Origin: Paenibacillus aquistagni
GTDB lineage: Bacteria; Bacillota; Bacilli; Paenibacillales; Paenibacillaceae
Length of the DNA stretch: 64,000 nt
Direction: 5' to 3'
Assembly: GCF_900177815.1 (NCBI RefSeq)
Contig: NZ_FXAZ01000001.1
Span: 1,116,001-1,180,000, forward strand
Both the position numbers and the translations under genes were made by a program. Within the stretch, counting starts at the first letter, position 1, and each line of letters starts with the position of its first letter. This document shows positions 51,655 through 60,916 of the stretch, one piece after another. The notes under the pieces were generated by a model that searched no databases, was not told the origin of the DNA, and saw only the letters and a program-made list of their open reading frames with translations.

Positions 51655-52893
51655 GTGAACAAGCAAGCTAGTAATAAAAAGATGGTTTACGCGATGCAGC
51701 TCGCGACCATCTTCTTAGGCTTTATCGTTTTCGGATTCTCAGAAAATATAAAAGGGCCGGCGATACCGAAAATTCAATTTGATTTTCAATTAAATGAATC
51801 TCAGCTCGGAACCCTTCTGTCACTGAATGCATTAGGATATTTGATCGCCTGTTCATTCACGAATGCGTTGACACGAATCTTTGGAATCAAGATTGTCACG
51901 GTAATGGCCTTCAGTTCGATGATCGCATCTGGAGTATTGATTTATTATTCGCATAGCTACCCCATGTTCTCATCCTCCTACTTCCTGATGTATATCGGCA
52001 ATGGGATGCTGGAGATTGCGCTTGCTATACTAGGCGCAAGGATCTTTGTCAAGAATACGGGGATGATGATGAATCTCACCCATGGCTTTTATGGATTAAG
52101 CTCGACGGTTGCTCCCCTTATGGCAACAGGGCTCATGCAGGTGACGTTGTTTGGACATACGCTCGATTGGCGCGGCATGTATATGGCGGTGCTTGCCTTA
52201 TCACTGCTGCCTATTCTCGCTGCACTCAAGAGCACATTTCCAGGAGATGATCTGCCGCTTGAACACCGGATTCCACTTAAGCAGCTTATGCGTGATCCTG
52301 TACTCTGGATGATGGTGCTCATCTTATCCTTTGGCGTCGTATCAGAATTAGCGGTAGGGGGCTGGCTGGTTAATTTTTTGGAAAAAGCATATGGCTGGGA
52401 TACCGTGAGCGCGTCAGGGATGCTTTCTGCATTCTTCTTATGCTTTGCTCTTGGAAGACTAATTCTTGGACCGCTTACGGATAAAGTGGGGTTTGTCTTA
52501 TCGCTGATCGTATTTTCAGGCTTTGCAGCGATCTGCACCTTTGCGGCGATTGCAGGCGGGGAGTCCTACGCCTTTTTATTTGCTGCTGCGGGGATTGGCA
52601 TTGCAATGGTATACCCAACCGTAATGGCTTTCATCGCGAAACGATATCCGACTGGCAGCGATACGGCTATTACTTTCACGGTTACCTTAATGGGAATCGG
52701 CAGTGTCATCGGCAACTACCTTATTGGCGGTGTGATCGAATGGGTAAAGATGCTCGCAGGTGAAGATACGGAAGCTGGATTGATTCGAGGGCTACAGGCA
52801 GGTTATGGCTTTATCGGCTTCTGTGCTGCAATTGCAGCGTTATGCAGCTTCGTGCTGTATCGCATGTTGAAAAGGAATAATGAACTCCTATAA
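51655..52893 (+). CDS. MFS transporter (sugar- or metabolite-type)
   Basis: GTG 51655 is eight bases after GGAGG; an earlier GTG at 51640 is inside the site. Twelve helices, with FGFSENIKGPAIPKIQFDF at helix 1 and an MFS helix-8 loop FALGRLILGPLTDKVG. The NLTHGFYGLSSTVAPLMATGL motif in helix 5 is reminiscent of FucP-like and YfkF-like uptake systems. The substrate is unknown. No regulator gene is adjacent. Confidence 0.85.
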   Translation: MNKQASNKKMVYAMQLATIFLGFIVFGFSENIKGPAIPKIQFDFQLNESQLGTLLSLNALGYLIACSFTNALTRIFGIKIVTVMAFSSMIASGVLIYYSHSYPMFSSSYFLMYIGNGMLEIALAILGARIFVKNTGMMMNLTHGFYGLSSTVAPLMATGLMQVTLFGHTLDWRGMYMAVLALSLLPILAALKSTFPGDDLPLEHRIPLKQLMRDPVLWMMVLILSFGVVSELAVGGWLVNFLEKAYGWDTVSASGMLSAFFLCFALGRLILGPLTDKVGFVLSLIVFSGFAAICTFAAIAGGESYAFLFAAAGIGIAMVYPTVMAFIAKRYPTGSDTAITFTVTLMGIGSVIGNYLIGGVIEWVKMLAGEDTEAGLIRGLQAGYGFIGFCAAIAALCSFVLYRMLKRNNELL

Positions 52894-53027
52894 AGCAAAG
52901 TAGAGCAGCTAGATTCATGTAATGAAATATACTCCAGCCTGACATGTCCATATCATGCATATGCTGGTTATGAATATTAAATCCTCCTTTCGTCATACTA
53001 ACAAAAGTCAAAAGGAGGTGACATAAA

Positions 53028-53372
53028 GTGAGTGTATTATCTACTTCTCCAAATACAAATAATGCATGTCTACAAATTTGCATCACATGTTTGCAAGCCT
53101 GCAAAGAATGTTTGACCGCCTGTTTGAATGAACCCGATGTACAAGCACGTATTAACTGTATCCGTACATTAAATGATTGTGCTGAAATATGTTCATTAGC
53201 GATTCATTATATGGCATCAAACAGTACTTTTGCACCGGCCCTTTGCCGTTTGTGCGCTGAAGTATGTGAAGCTTGTGCTAAACACTGCGAAATGTTCCAA
53301 GACGCACACTGTCAAGAGTGTGCAAAAATCTGTCATCAATGTGCAGAGGAATGCCGCAAGATGTCTGCATAA
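53028..53372 (+). CDS. four-helix-bundle copper-storage protein (Csp, DUF326)
   Basis: Excellent site AAAGGAGGTG (53011-53020) before GTG 53028. The 114-residue protein has 17 Cys, mostly as CxxC, CxxxC along amphipathic helices (CLQICITCLQACKECLTAC; LCRLCAEVCEACAKHCEM; CQECAKICHQCAEECRKM), the pattern of Csp copper-storage proteins, which bind many Cu(I) ions inside a four-helix bundle. There is no signal peptide, so it is the cytosolic (Csp3-like) kind. Likely role: detoxifying or storing copper. No CsoR site is obvious upstream. Confidence 0.92.
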   Translation: MSVLSTSPNTNNACLQICITCLQACKECLTACLNEPDVQARINCIRTLNDCAEICSLAIHYMASNSTFAPALCRLCAEVCEACAKHCEMFQDAHCQECAKICHQCAEECRKMSA

Positions 53373-53375
53373 CAT

Positions 53376-53415
53376 GAAGCCAGTAGACGCTCTGCAAGAG
53401 TTGTGTACTGGCTTC
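53376..53415 (+). terminator. terminator after Csp gene
   Basis: GAAGCCAGTA (53376-53385) and TACTGGCTTC (53406-53415) form a perfect 10-base stem; a moderately T-rich tail (TATCATTTT) follows. Confidence 0.65.
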
Positions 53416-53512
53416 TATCATTTTACCTGAATAAAATGGATCATGAAAAGGATAGCTCTTCTGCTGCTATGCATACCGAATAGGACTTCTATAGCGAGTT
53501 CACATTGTTATG

Positions 53513-54241
53513 TCATCCATCCTGCTGTGTGACACACAGCATGCTTCGCTCCACGAATGCCAACACTTCTTCCGATACAGGATAGAGTCCTGTTTCCTCT
53601 GAAGGTCGTTTTCTTACTTCCCAGAATTTATTCATGAGTTCTTCATCGCCTTTGAACGTCTCGTCACTTAGAGCGATAAGCTCGTTAGCGATTCGAGCGC
53701 CTTCCTCTGACTCTGGAGCAATGGAATGCTCAATGCACCACTCGATTTGACGCAATAGGGAAACGTATTTTTGAGTGGCCTTGTCATGATGATTCAGCCG
53801 AGGGAGGATCTGCTGCAATAATTGCTGCTCATCGTCTTCGAAGTAATCCATCCATGATGATGTTGTAGTCTTCGCTTGCTGCACAAGATGAGACACCCGC
53901 TCCCAGGAAATAGTGCCTTCAAGATCGATCATATTGATCAAAGACGTGGTGTTGGCGATGCTCGTCTCAAGGGCTGCAAGCTGCTGCTGCAGATGATTAT
54001 AATGTGCGATTAGAATATGCTTATACGACAGTTTATCCAGCAGCTGTTGAATATCTTCAAGCGGCAGGGACAATGACTTAAGCAAAGTGATCTTCTCTAA
54101 TGTGATCAAATCTTCCTCGGAATAGTAACGTCGCCCATTATCCGCTTTTTCACTAGGCGCTGTGCTGCTGACAGCGATGGGATAACCCGCAGCAAGCTGC
54201 TGTCTAGGGTCCGAATTGGAGTAAAAATAGCAGTCCCGCAT
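53513..54241 (-). pseudogene. MerR-family regulator missing its N-terminal HTH
   Basis: From about base 54163 leftward the protein reads APSEKADNGRRYYSEEDLITLEKITLLKSLSLPLEDIQQLL, a normal MerR wing and dimer start, continuing with a TipAS-like C-terminal domain to 53513. The preceding helix-turn-helix (about 30 residues) is absent in all three minus-strand frames between 54163 and 54412. The only available ATG, at 54241, lies inside a terminator hairpin and encodes an unrelated 26-residue stretch. The gene is therefore probably 5'-truncated by a deletion junction near 54160 and unable to bind DNA. A ligand-binding remnant protein cannot be excluded. Confidence 0.7.
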
Positions 54242-54305
54242 CTCCGTGATGCAGGACTGCTATTCGCTCTTACGTAAGGCGGAAGCGATTCATCTCTATT
54301 CCGCC
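54223..54305 (-). terminator. tandem hairpins ending in a T run, minus strand
   Basis: Going leftward, GGCGGAA/TTCCGCC (54305-54278) is followed by a strong hairpin, ATAGCAGTCC/GGACTGCTAT with inner GCATC/GATGC (54263-54227), and TTTTT (54227-54223). This is an efficient terminator for the Bcr/CflA gene. It also lies across the apparent start of the truncated MerR gene. Confidence 0.85.
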
Positions 54306-54412
54306 TGTGCCCCGTTACCATTCTCCTATGCAAGTTAATAGGCTAATCATTGTTCATGCTGAAGAAACACATTGATGTGCGCACACACTCTTTTTTACAA
54401 CACCCATTATGC

Positions 54413-55597
54413 CTATGACTCTTCTAGAATGTAGCGCCGACTTAGCAGCCACATCCCTCCGCTCAATGCGAGAAAGTAGAGTGGCATGGTAATCAGCGAG
54501 CCATTATGAAGCTGACTCATTCCCCAAGTCGCAAGACTTACAAGCAGATAGTAGCCTAGGCTGAATATCGCGCCAGCCGTTCCTACGACATCTTGGAAAG
54601 AAGATAGAGCAAGGCTCAAGCAATTAGGGAGCGCAATGCCAGCACCCATTAGGATGACGAAGATGCCGAGGATCATGCTAAGCATAGCTGGAAACTTCGG
54701 GAGCCCCATTGATAGGCTCATCGTCGTCAGCAGCAATGCGCCTAATGTCATGACCAAGCCGCCTATATGAATGATTCGCTCGGCGGGATATCGAGTAAGC
54801 ATCCGCTTGGAGAGCATCGCACCAACAATTGATGCTAATGCAACAACAATGCCTAAACATCCAAACAAGCCTGGCGGCAGCTCAAAATGCTCAATGAAGA
54901 TGAAAGGCGCCTCTGCATAGTAGCTGAAGAGAACGCCGTTAATGCCGCCAATAAGCACACCAAAAACGATGACCCTTGGTGAGCGCAGCATTCTTCTGGC
55001 AATTGGCGCAATCTTTACTTTGCTTCTCATGGAGACACTTGTCGTCTCTGGCAGCCGGAAGAAGGCATACACAAACAAGCAGATGCTCATGAGTACAAGG
55101 GTGAAAAATACGGCGCGATAGCCAAGAACTTGATCTACCCAGCCGCCAATAAGAGGTCCTACAGCAGGGGTAAAGGCAATCACAGCAGAGATCTGAGCAA
55201 ACATCGCATGACGCTTATTGCCGGACACACTTTCTCTAAGAATCGTCTGTGTAATGATGGAGCCTGTTGCGGCGCCAAATGCTTGGATAAATCGACTGGC
55301 CAGCAGCATCGTTAGGGTAGGGGAGTAATAACACAGCAAACTCCCAAGTCCATACACGATCAATCCGCCAAGCATCGCCGGTCTGCGCCCAATATAATCT
55401 GAGATCCAACCCCAGCAGAACACGCCAACCGCAAATCCAATAAAATAAATGCTTAGGGTAAGCTGTACCGCACTATTGGTAACCCCAAGTGCTGCGCTGA
55501 TGTCAGGCAGAGATGGGGTAAAGATCGTTTCACTGATCTGTGGAAATGCAACAAGCATAATCATCAACCATAACGATGGAACGGTTACTTTTTTCAT
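54413..55597 (-). CDS. Bcr/CflA-family MFS drug exporter
   Basis: Twelve helices in 394 residues. FPQISETIFTPSLPDISAALGVTNSAVQLTLSIYFIGFAVG at helix 1-2 and GWISDYIGRRPAMLGG in loop 2-3 fit Bcr/CflA (bicyclomycin, sulfonamide, chloramphenicol-type exporters); helix 5 AFTPAVGPLIGGWVDQ holds motif C. AGGGCG lies before the ATG on the minus strand. It precedes a broken MerR/TipAS-like gene that may once have regulated it. Confidence 0.9.
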   Translation of the reverse strand: MKKVTVPSLWLMIMLVAFPQISETIFTPSLPDISAALGVTNSAVQLTLSIYFIGFAVGVFCWGWISDYIGRRPAMLGGLIVYGLGSLLCYYSPTLTMLLASRFIQAFGAATGSIITQTILRESVSGNKRHAMFAQISAVIAFTPAVGPLIGGWVDQVLGYRAVFFTLVLMSICLFVYAFFRLPETTSVSMRSKVKIAPIARRMLRSPRVIVFGVLIGGINGVLFSYYAEAPFIFIEHFELPPGLFGCLGIVVALASIVGAMLSKRMLTRYPAERIIHIGGLVMTLGALLLTTMSLSMGLPKFPAMLSMILGIFVILMGAGIALPNCLSLALSSFQDVVGTAGAIFSLGYYLLVSLATWGMSQLHNGSLITMPLYFLALSGGMWLLSRRYILEES

Positions 55598-55990
55598 CTT
55601 TCATTCGCCCTCCTACAAGCGTATATCCTTTATTGCTGCAAGAATATAAGCCTAGCTAGGGAAAGGGGGGCATCATGATTGCTATACGCTGACAGAACAT
55701 CATTTGCATTCATCCTTTTCATGTCTAATGGGTGGTGCATCATTCATGCTAATGTAGGAGGGAATAATTAAAGGAATGATGTACTCTTTTAAGTTGAGTT
55801 AACGGTATCATGGTAGATCAGATTCTTCAAGGCCAAGATTCGTTAGATGAAATTAATCCATAGTGGTGACATCCATCATTGACGAAAGGATAGTGACTAA
55901 GCACCGAACGGGTTATAATAAAAGGATAATGGAACCAAAGGGAAATGGAGAACATAACATTCTACTCATGAACTTGTAAAAGGAGATGCC
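55598..55990 (+). promoter_or_regulatory. intergenic region with probable selO promoter
   Basis: TATAAT at 55914-55919 is a likely -10 element 72 bases before the selO start; the -35 is unclear (TAGTGA at 55891-55896 is weak). The rest of the region, including the divergent promoter of the Bcr/CflA gene, shows no reading frame, hairpin or repeat that I can support. Confidence 0.45.
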
Positions 55991-57466
55991 ATGACAACAT
56001 ATAATTCCATAAATGAAGCGGGCTGGAACTTGGATAATAGCTATGCCAGACTGCCGCAATCATTTTATACGAAGCTCGAGTCCTCACCCGTCCCATCCCC
56101 TGAGATCATCGTCTTCAATCACAAGCTAGCGGAGCTTCTAGGCCTTGATCGCGCGTCGCTAGATAGTAAGGAGGGTGCAGCCATCTTCGGTGGCAACGCA
56201 CTTCCACGCGGCAGCATTCCATTGGCTCAGGCGTACGCAGGACATCAATTCGGCTATTTAAATATGCTTGGCGATGGCCGTGCTTGTCTACTTGGCGAGC
56301 AGCTCACTCCAGATGGAGATCGCTTTGATATTCAATTAAAAGGCTCGGGTCGAACGCCTTACTCTCGCGGCGGCGATGGACGAGCAGCACTTGGACCAAT
56401 GCTGCGGGAATACATCATCAGTGAAGCCATGCACGGCCTACGAATCCCTACGACCCGAAGCCTTGCTGTTGTAACGACAGGGGAATATATTACCCGGGAA
56501 GCACAGCTGCAGGGAGCTGTTCTAGCTCGTGTGGCTGCAAGCCATATTCGCGTCGGGACGTTTCAATATGCGTCCAAATGGTGCACGATCCATGAGCTTC
56601 GTGCACTAGCCGATTATACGATTCATCGTCATTATCCGGATGCAGCGAAGAATGAGCAGCCATACTTGGTGCTTTTGCAGGAGGTCATCAAACGTCAAGC
56701 CAGTCTGATAGCACAGTGGCAGCTGGTTGGATTTATTCATGGTGTGATGAACACAGACAATATGACGCTCTCGGGAGAAACGATTGACTATGGACCATGC
56801 GCCTTCATGGATATCTATGATCCTGAGACCGTGTTCAGTTCTATCGACCTGCAAGGACGCTATGCATATGTCAACCAGCCCTACATCGGAGCATGGAATC
56901 TAGCTCGCTTGGCTGAAGCGCTGCTGCCGCTTCTGCATGAAGATGAAGAACAAGCAATAAAGCTTGCGGAGGCAGAGCTTGCACGCTTCATGACCCAATA
57001 TGAACAGCACTGGCTGACGGGCATGCGCTCGAAGCTTGGCGTCTTCAATGAGGAAGTCGAAGATGAAGCGCTGATCGAAGCGCTTATGAAGCTGATGCAA
57101 GAGCACCAAGCCGACTATACAAATACCTTTAAGGCATTGACAATCGGGAGAATGGAAGAGCTAGCTATGCATGACACCCGAGCATTCCACGATTGGCATG
57201 CAAGCTGGCAAGCAAGACTCCTAAGACAACCGCAAACCAAGCAGGAATCTGAGCAGCTGATGCGAAGCCGCAATCCTGCTATCATCCCGCGCAATCATCG
57301 GGTCGAAGAAGCCTTGGAAGCGGCAACAGAGACAGGGGATTTGCATGTGATGCTGAAGCTGGTAGAAGCTTTGGCAGATCCTTTTGCTTATTCGAAAGAA
57401 CAAGAAGCATATGCTGAGCTGCCTCCGGATAATGCCTGTCCGTATCGGACGTTCTGCGGAACTTGA
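55991..57466 (+). CDS. selO: protein adenylyltransferase SelO
   Basis: AAAGGAG before the ATG. 491 residues, matching YdiU/Sel[76 protein letters not shown] and [25 protein letters not shown]. SelO is a pseudokinase that transfers AMP to Ser, Thr or Tyr in redox proteins. Bacterial SelO without the C-terminal selenocysteine normally carries Cys there; the last residues here are TFCGT. A terminator follows about 95 bases later. Confidence 0.93.
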   Translation: MTTYNSINEAGWNLDNSYARLPQSFYTKLESSPVPSPEIIVFNHKLAELLGLDRASLDSKEGAAIFGGNALPRGSIPLAQAYAGHQFGYLNMLGDGRACLLGEQLTPDGDRFDIQLKGSGRTPYSRGGDGRAALGPMLREYIISEAMHGLRIPTTRSLAVVTTGEYITREAQLQGAVLARVAASHIRVGTFQYASKWCTIHELRALADYTIHRHYPDAAKNEQPYLVLLQEVIKRQASLIAQWQLVGFIHGVMNTDNMTLSGETIDYGPCAFMDIYDPETVFSSIDLQGRYAYVNQPYIGAWNLARLAEALLPLLHEDEEQAIKLAEAELARFMTQYEQHWLTGMRSKLGVFNEEVEDEALIEALMKLMQEHQADYTNTFKALTIGRMEELAMHDTRAFHDWHASWQARLLRQPQTKQESEQLMRSRNPAIIPRNHRVEEALEAATETGDLHVMLKLVEALADPFAYSKEQEAYAELPPDNACPYRTFCGT

Positions 57467-57559
57467 AGATTTCGTTCGTATTGGATTCCACATATGAAAG
57501 ATTCTTCTGATTTGATAAACTTAATTTTCTGTACTTGCCTGAATACATGATTGGTTAAC

Positions 57560-57591
57560 GACACTGTAATTCATATTACAGTGTCTTTTTT
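57560..57591 (+). terminator. terminator after selO
   Basis: GACACTGTAAT (57560-57570) pairs perfectly with ATTACAGTGTC (57575-57585) with a 4-base loop, followed by six Ts. Confidence 0.92.
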
Positions 57592-57752
57592 GCATGAGAT
57601 TGAATTTATTATCCAATTGGATACTATAATTAAGGATATATATTCCATCTCGAAGAGTAAAGGAGGAGAGCGGGGTAACGAATGTTGGAGATTCGATGTA
57701 CAGCACGTGGATTGTAAGCGTTTTATACTATTTAAGGGATGTGAATGCATTG

Positions 57753-58874
57753 ATGCAGCAGAACAGAGTAAAAGCATGGGCCGCTTTAATTACTTTAGCA
57801 TCTTTAGTCATGACTTCCTTTTTTTCATCCGTCACATTAGCAGTTTCCACAATTCAATCATCCTCATGGAGCTCCCATTCATCTTCAGGGATCGAGAAGT
57901 CAGCGCGAGTCAATGCTGGATCTCATAATCCCATTCTGGAGGATTCACAGCAAGGTGACATCCAATACGTGCGCCTAGAAGGAAGTGAATTGAAAATTGC
58001 GCACAAATACAACGCAGACAACGATATGTGGATGATCTTTGACTTTGCAGGCGCAAATGCTCTATATGGGATGAAGGAATGGCGCTTAAGCCCAAATACT
58101 AAGCCAGGTGTGAGTTCGGATCTGGATCGTTCCTCGGTGATGCTGATGCCGGATATCTCCGATTGGATCGGGCCCTATATCGTTGGTGCGGACCAGCATG
58201 GAAACGGCAAAGGGCAGGAATTTACCGGGGGCAACCATAACTACGATGGCAGCGTGAACGGCTCTGTTACGGGAAGGACACTTCGCTATGACATACGGGT
58301 TGATGGCAAAAAGCTTAAAGGCAAAAAAATTGCTTCTGCAAAGCGCATCAAGATACAAGTTGTGAATCGAATTCAAGGCTTTAATACAAAAGAAGCGGAT
58401 GGCAGCGGGCGTGAGATTCTTCAAGAAGCCATTACGTATGTAATCGAAGGGGGCAAGGTCGATGTGCATGTTAAGGTCACTCCTCTAGAAGACATCACCT
58501 TGTATCGCTATTACGGTCTGCAATCTGTTAATGGAGCATGGAATCAAGACATCCGGTACTTTGCCGGCAATACGGAAGTCGCTCAGCATGAAGCATCCAA
58601 GTATAGTGATTCAGGGTCAAAAGCCGCTCATCCAGGCGTGGATCAATACTGGCTTCGATCTGCGATTCAGAACGGAACCACACATAATCTGCTTGTCTCC
58701 TTAGACCGAGAATATGGACTTGGACGGTTGGACTTTTTAGCTGATGATCAGCCAATTGCCTTTACTCAAGAATACGGTAAATCCTACTTTTTACAGGTAT
58801 ACAACAAAGAAGCGCACTTGAAGCGGCGCCACTCCATCGCTTGGCAGGGCTCTTATCATTTCTTTTCTACATGA
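57753..58874 (+). CDS. secreted protein of unknown function
   Basis: A 373-residue protein from ATG 57753 (AAGGG 15 bases upstream; TTG three bases earlier is possible). A signal peptide (about 7-32, WAALITLASLVMTSFFSSVTLAVS) leads a Ser-rich linker (about 35-50) and a beta-rich domain with GPYIVGADQHGNGKGQEFTGGNHNYDG, then GREILQEAITYVIEGGKVDVHVKVTPLEDITLYRYYG and a C-terminal GQSYFLQVY-like end. Trp and Tyr content and Gly-rich turns suggest a carbohydrate-binding or glycosidase-like beta-sandwich. No catalytic family recognised. Confidence 0.75.
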   Translation: MQQNRVKAWAALITLASLVMTSFFSSVTLAVSTIQSSSWSSHSSSGIEKSARVNAGSHNPILEDSQQGDIQYVRLEGSELKIAHKYNADNDMWMIFDFAGANALYGMKEWRLSPNTKPGVSSDLDRSSVMLMPDISDWIGPYIVGADQHGNGKGQEFTGGNHNYDGSVNGSVTGRTLRYDIRVDGKKLKGKKIASAKRIKIQVVNRIQGFNTKEADGSGREILQEAITYVIEGGKVDVHVKVTPLEDITLYRYYGLQSVNGAWNQDIRYFAGNTEVAQHEASKYSDSGSKAAHPGVDQYWLRSAIQNGTTHNLLVSLDREYGLGRLDFLADDQPIAFTQEYGKSYFLQVYNKEAHLKRRHSIAWQGSYHFFST

Positions 58875-58914
58875 ACCCGAATACGCACGAATAGAAAATC
58901 AAATTGTTAAGTTT

Positions 58915-58957
58915 GGGGATACCAGGCCAACATGATGTTGGCGAGGGATTCCCTTTT
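58915..58957 (+). terminator. terminator after secreted protein gene
   Basis: GGGGAT (58915-58920) pairs with ATTCCC with a G-U, an inner CCAAC/GTTGG stem (58927-58941) fills the middle, and TTTTT follows. Confidence 0.75.
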
Positions 58958-59069
58958 TCAATGTGAATGAGAAAAGTATTCACGAGAGCGCTCATGGAAT
59001 GCTACTTGAATTTTACAGATATGTTCATCAAAATAGAGGAAATGGGTAGCAGAAAAGGAGTATGCCGGT

Positions 59070-59870
59070 ATGACAGACATTGCACCTAGGAATCATGTGA
59101 CAATTACAGGAGAGGGTGAACGCATCATCATGTTTGCCCACGGATTTGGCTGTGACCAAAGCATGTGGAGATATATTCTGCCTTCGTTCGAGAAGGATTA
59201 CCGCATCGTGCTCTTTGATTATGTTGGTTCAGGCAGATCCGATATTCATGCTTATACGCATGAGCGATACGGTTCAATTGAGGGTTATGTGCAGGATGTG
59301 TTAGAAATCATTGAGGAGCTCGACTTAGCAAATATTACGTTTGTTGGCCATTCCATTAGTGCTATGATTGGCATGCTGGCTTCAATCAAACAGCCTGATC
59401 GATTTGAAAAATTAATCATGATTGGTCCATCTCCTTGCTACTTGAATGAAGCAGATGGATATGTTGGAGGCTTTGAGCGCAGCGATATTCTTGAGCTGCT
59501 TGACATGATGGAGATGAATTATGCCGGATGGGCGAGCTTTATGGCTCCCATAGCTATAAACGATCCTGATTCCCCCAGTCTCACAGAGGAGCTCAAAAAG
59601 AGCTTTATTGCCATAAATCCGGTTATTGCTAAGCAGTTCGCTGAAGTGACCTTCTTCTCCGATCACCGTGAGCAGTTGGCATCGGCTTCTGTACCGACAT
59701 TAATTATGCAATGCTCACAAGACAGCATTGTTCCTCTGGAAGTGGGCCAGTATTTGCAACGCCACTTACCTAACAGTACGTTGAGTGTAATCGAGGCTAA
59801 GGGACACTACCCGCATATCAGCCATCCGAAAGAGACGGTACAGCTTATTCAGCAATACCTGCAAATCTAG
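59070..59870 (+). CDS. rsbQ: RsbQ-like alpha/beta hydrolase
   Basis: AAAAGGAG precedes the ATG. 266 residues of alpha/beta-hydrolase fold with FAHGFGCDQSMWRYILPSF, FDYVGSGRSD and the RsbQ-type nucleophile motif FVGHSISAMIGM (catalytic Ser); Asp in CSQDSIVP and His in KGHYPH complete the triad. RsbQ binds a hydrophobic small molecule and is required for RsbP, a PAS-PP2C phosphatase that activates sigma-B under energy stress. It is directly followed by a PAS-GGDEF protein instead of RsbP, so a c-di-GMP output is proposed. Confidence 0.92.
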   Translation: MTDIAPRNHVTITGEGERIIMFAHGFGCDQSMWRYILPSFEKDYRIVLFDYVGSGRSDIHAYTHERYGSIEGYVQDVLEIIEELDLANITFVGHSISAMIGMLASIKQPDRFEKLIMIGPSPCYLNEADGYVGGFERSDILELLDMMEMNYAGWASFMAPIAINDPDSPSLTEELKKSFIAINPVIAKQFAEVTFFSDHREQLASASVPTLIMQCSQDSIVPLEVGQYLQRHLPNSTLSVIEAKGHYPHISHPKETVQLIQQYLQI

Positions 59871-59900
59871 ATGCACCATGCTAGGAAAGGACAGGCTTCA

Positions 59901-60878
59901 ATGGATGATCGTATAAATAATGCTCCCTGCGGATACATCGCCATGACTCACGAGGGATTTATTCAGGAAGTGAATCACACCTTTCTAATGGAATTAGGGT
60001 ATCCGTTAATCGATGTGCTGGACAAGCATATCGAGTCGTTCATGTCGACGGCGAACAAGCTGATTTTTCACTCCTATTTTTACCCTTTTATTCATCTGAA
60101 TGGACATGTAGATGAGCTCTTTATAAGCCTCAAGGATTGCAGTGGCAACTCTATTCCGTATTTATTAAACGGCAGGCGCTTAGAACGCGACGGGGTAGAG
60201 GTATTTGACTGTATCTTGATGCAGATGGGGCGCCGGGTCGACTATGAACATGAACTTCGCGCTGCTAAACATCAAATGGAGGAAGCGTACAAGGAAAAGG
60301 AAACAGCCCTTGCCAAGCTGGTAACTCTGCATGCGGAGATTGAGAAGAAACAAGCCGAACTGCTGGAGATGAATGCTCTATTGCTGGAAATGTCCCATAC
60401 AGACAAGCTTACCGGATTAAAAAATCGAAGATATTTTCAAGAAGCATTAGATGGATTAATCCAAGGCTATCCTGTTGATCATCAGCCATTTTCGCTGTTC
60501 ATTCTTGACATTGATCATTTTAAGCGTGTAAATGATACATATGGTCACCAAATTGGGGATGATGTATTAGAGCGACTGGGCAGCATATTGAAGTCTCAGG
60601 CTCGAAAAGAGGATATAGCAGCTCGGTACGGAGGAGAAGAATTTGTTCTGCTTCTGCCTCAAGTAGATCGTGATGAATCAACAGAAATGGCGGAAAATCT
60701 CCGCCATATTGTGGCTTGTTCCATCTGGGAGACGGCAAGCATTACCGTAAGCATAGGGATAGCCACATACACGCAGGATGACACGAGTACGAGCTTGTTG
60801 AAAAAAGCGGACAAAGCGCTATACCTGTCTAAGGAGATGGGGCGCAATCGCGTTACTCACGCAATGGACCTAACTTAA
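59901..60878 (+). CDS. RsbP-like PAS domain with GGEEF diguanylate cyclase output
   Basis: ATG 59901 follows AAAGGACAGG; an in-frame ATG at 59871 lacks a site. Residues about 5-115 are a PAS domain (NNAPCGYIAMTHEGFIQEVNHTFLMELGYPL), followed by a coiled coil (about 122-172). GGDEF (about 175-325) has DKLTGLKNRRYF, ILDIDHFKRVNDTYGH and active-site GGEEF (about 244) preceded by I-site RKED in the right register. The PAS-coiled-coil front resembles RsbP, with the PP2C phosphatase replaced. With RsbQ beside it, the pair likely converts a small-molecule signal into c-di-GMP. Confidence 0.92.
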   Translation: MDDRINNAPCGYIAMTHEGFIQEVNHTFLMELGYPLIDVLDKHIESFMSTANKLIFHSYFYPFIHLNGHVDELFISLKDCSGNSIPYLLNGRRLERDGVEVFDCILMQMGRRVDYEHELRAAKHQMEEAYKEKETALAKLVTLHAEIEKKQAELLEMNALLLEMSHTDKLTGLKNRRYFQEALDGLIQGYPVDHQPFSLFILDIDHFKRVNDTYGHQIGDDVLERLGSILKSQARKEDIAARYGGEEFVLLLPQVDRDESTEMAENLRHIVACSIWETASITVSIGIATYTQDDTSTSLLKKADKALYLSKEMGRNRVTHAMDLT

Positions 60879-60916
60879 ATAACAAATTCTAGTAGATATA
60901 AAAAGGATGATCGCAA

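Noticed and set aside
54106..54333. 75-codon minus-strand frame as the missing N-terminus of the truncated MerR gene
   Set aside because: Its translation has no MerR helix-turn-helix motif, so a simple frameshift does not explain the missing domain.
57551..57928. 125-codon plus-strand frame starting in the selO terminator
   Set aside because: Starts inside a terminator hairpin and overlaps the secreted-protein gene in another frame; Phe/Ile/Cys-rich random-looking product.
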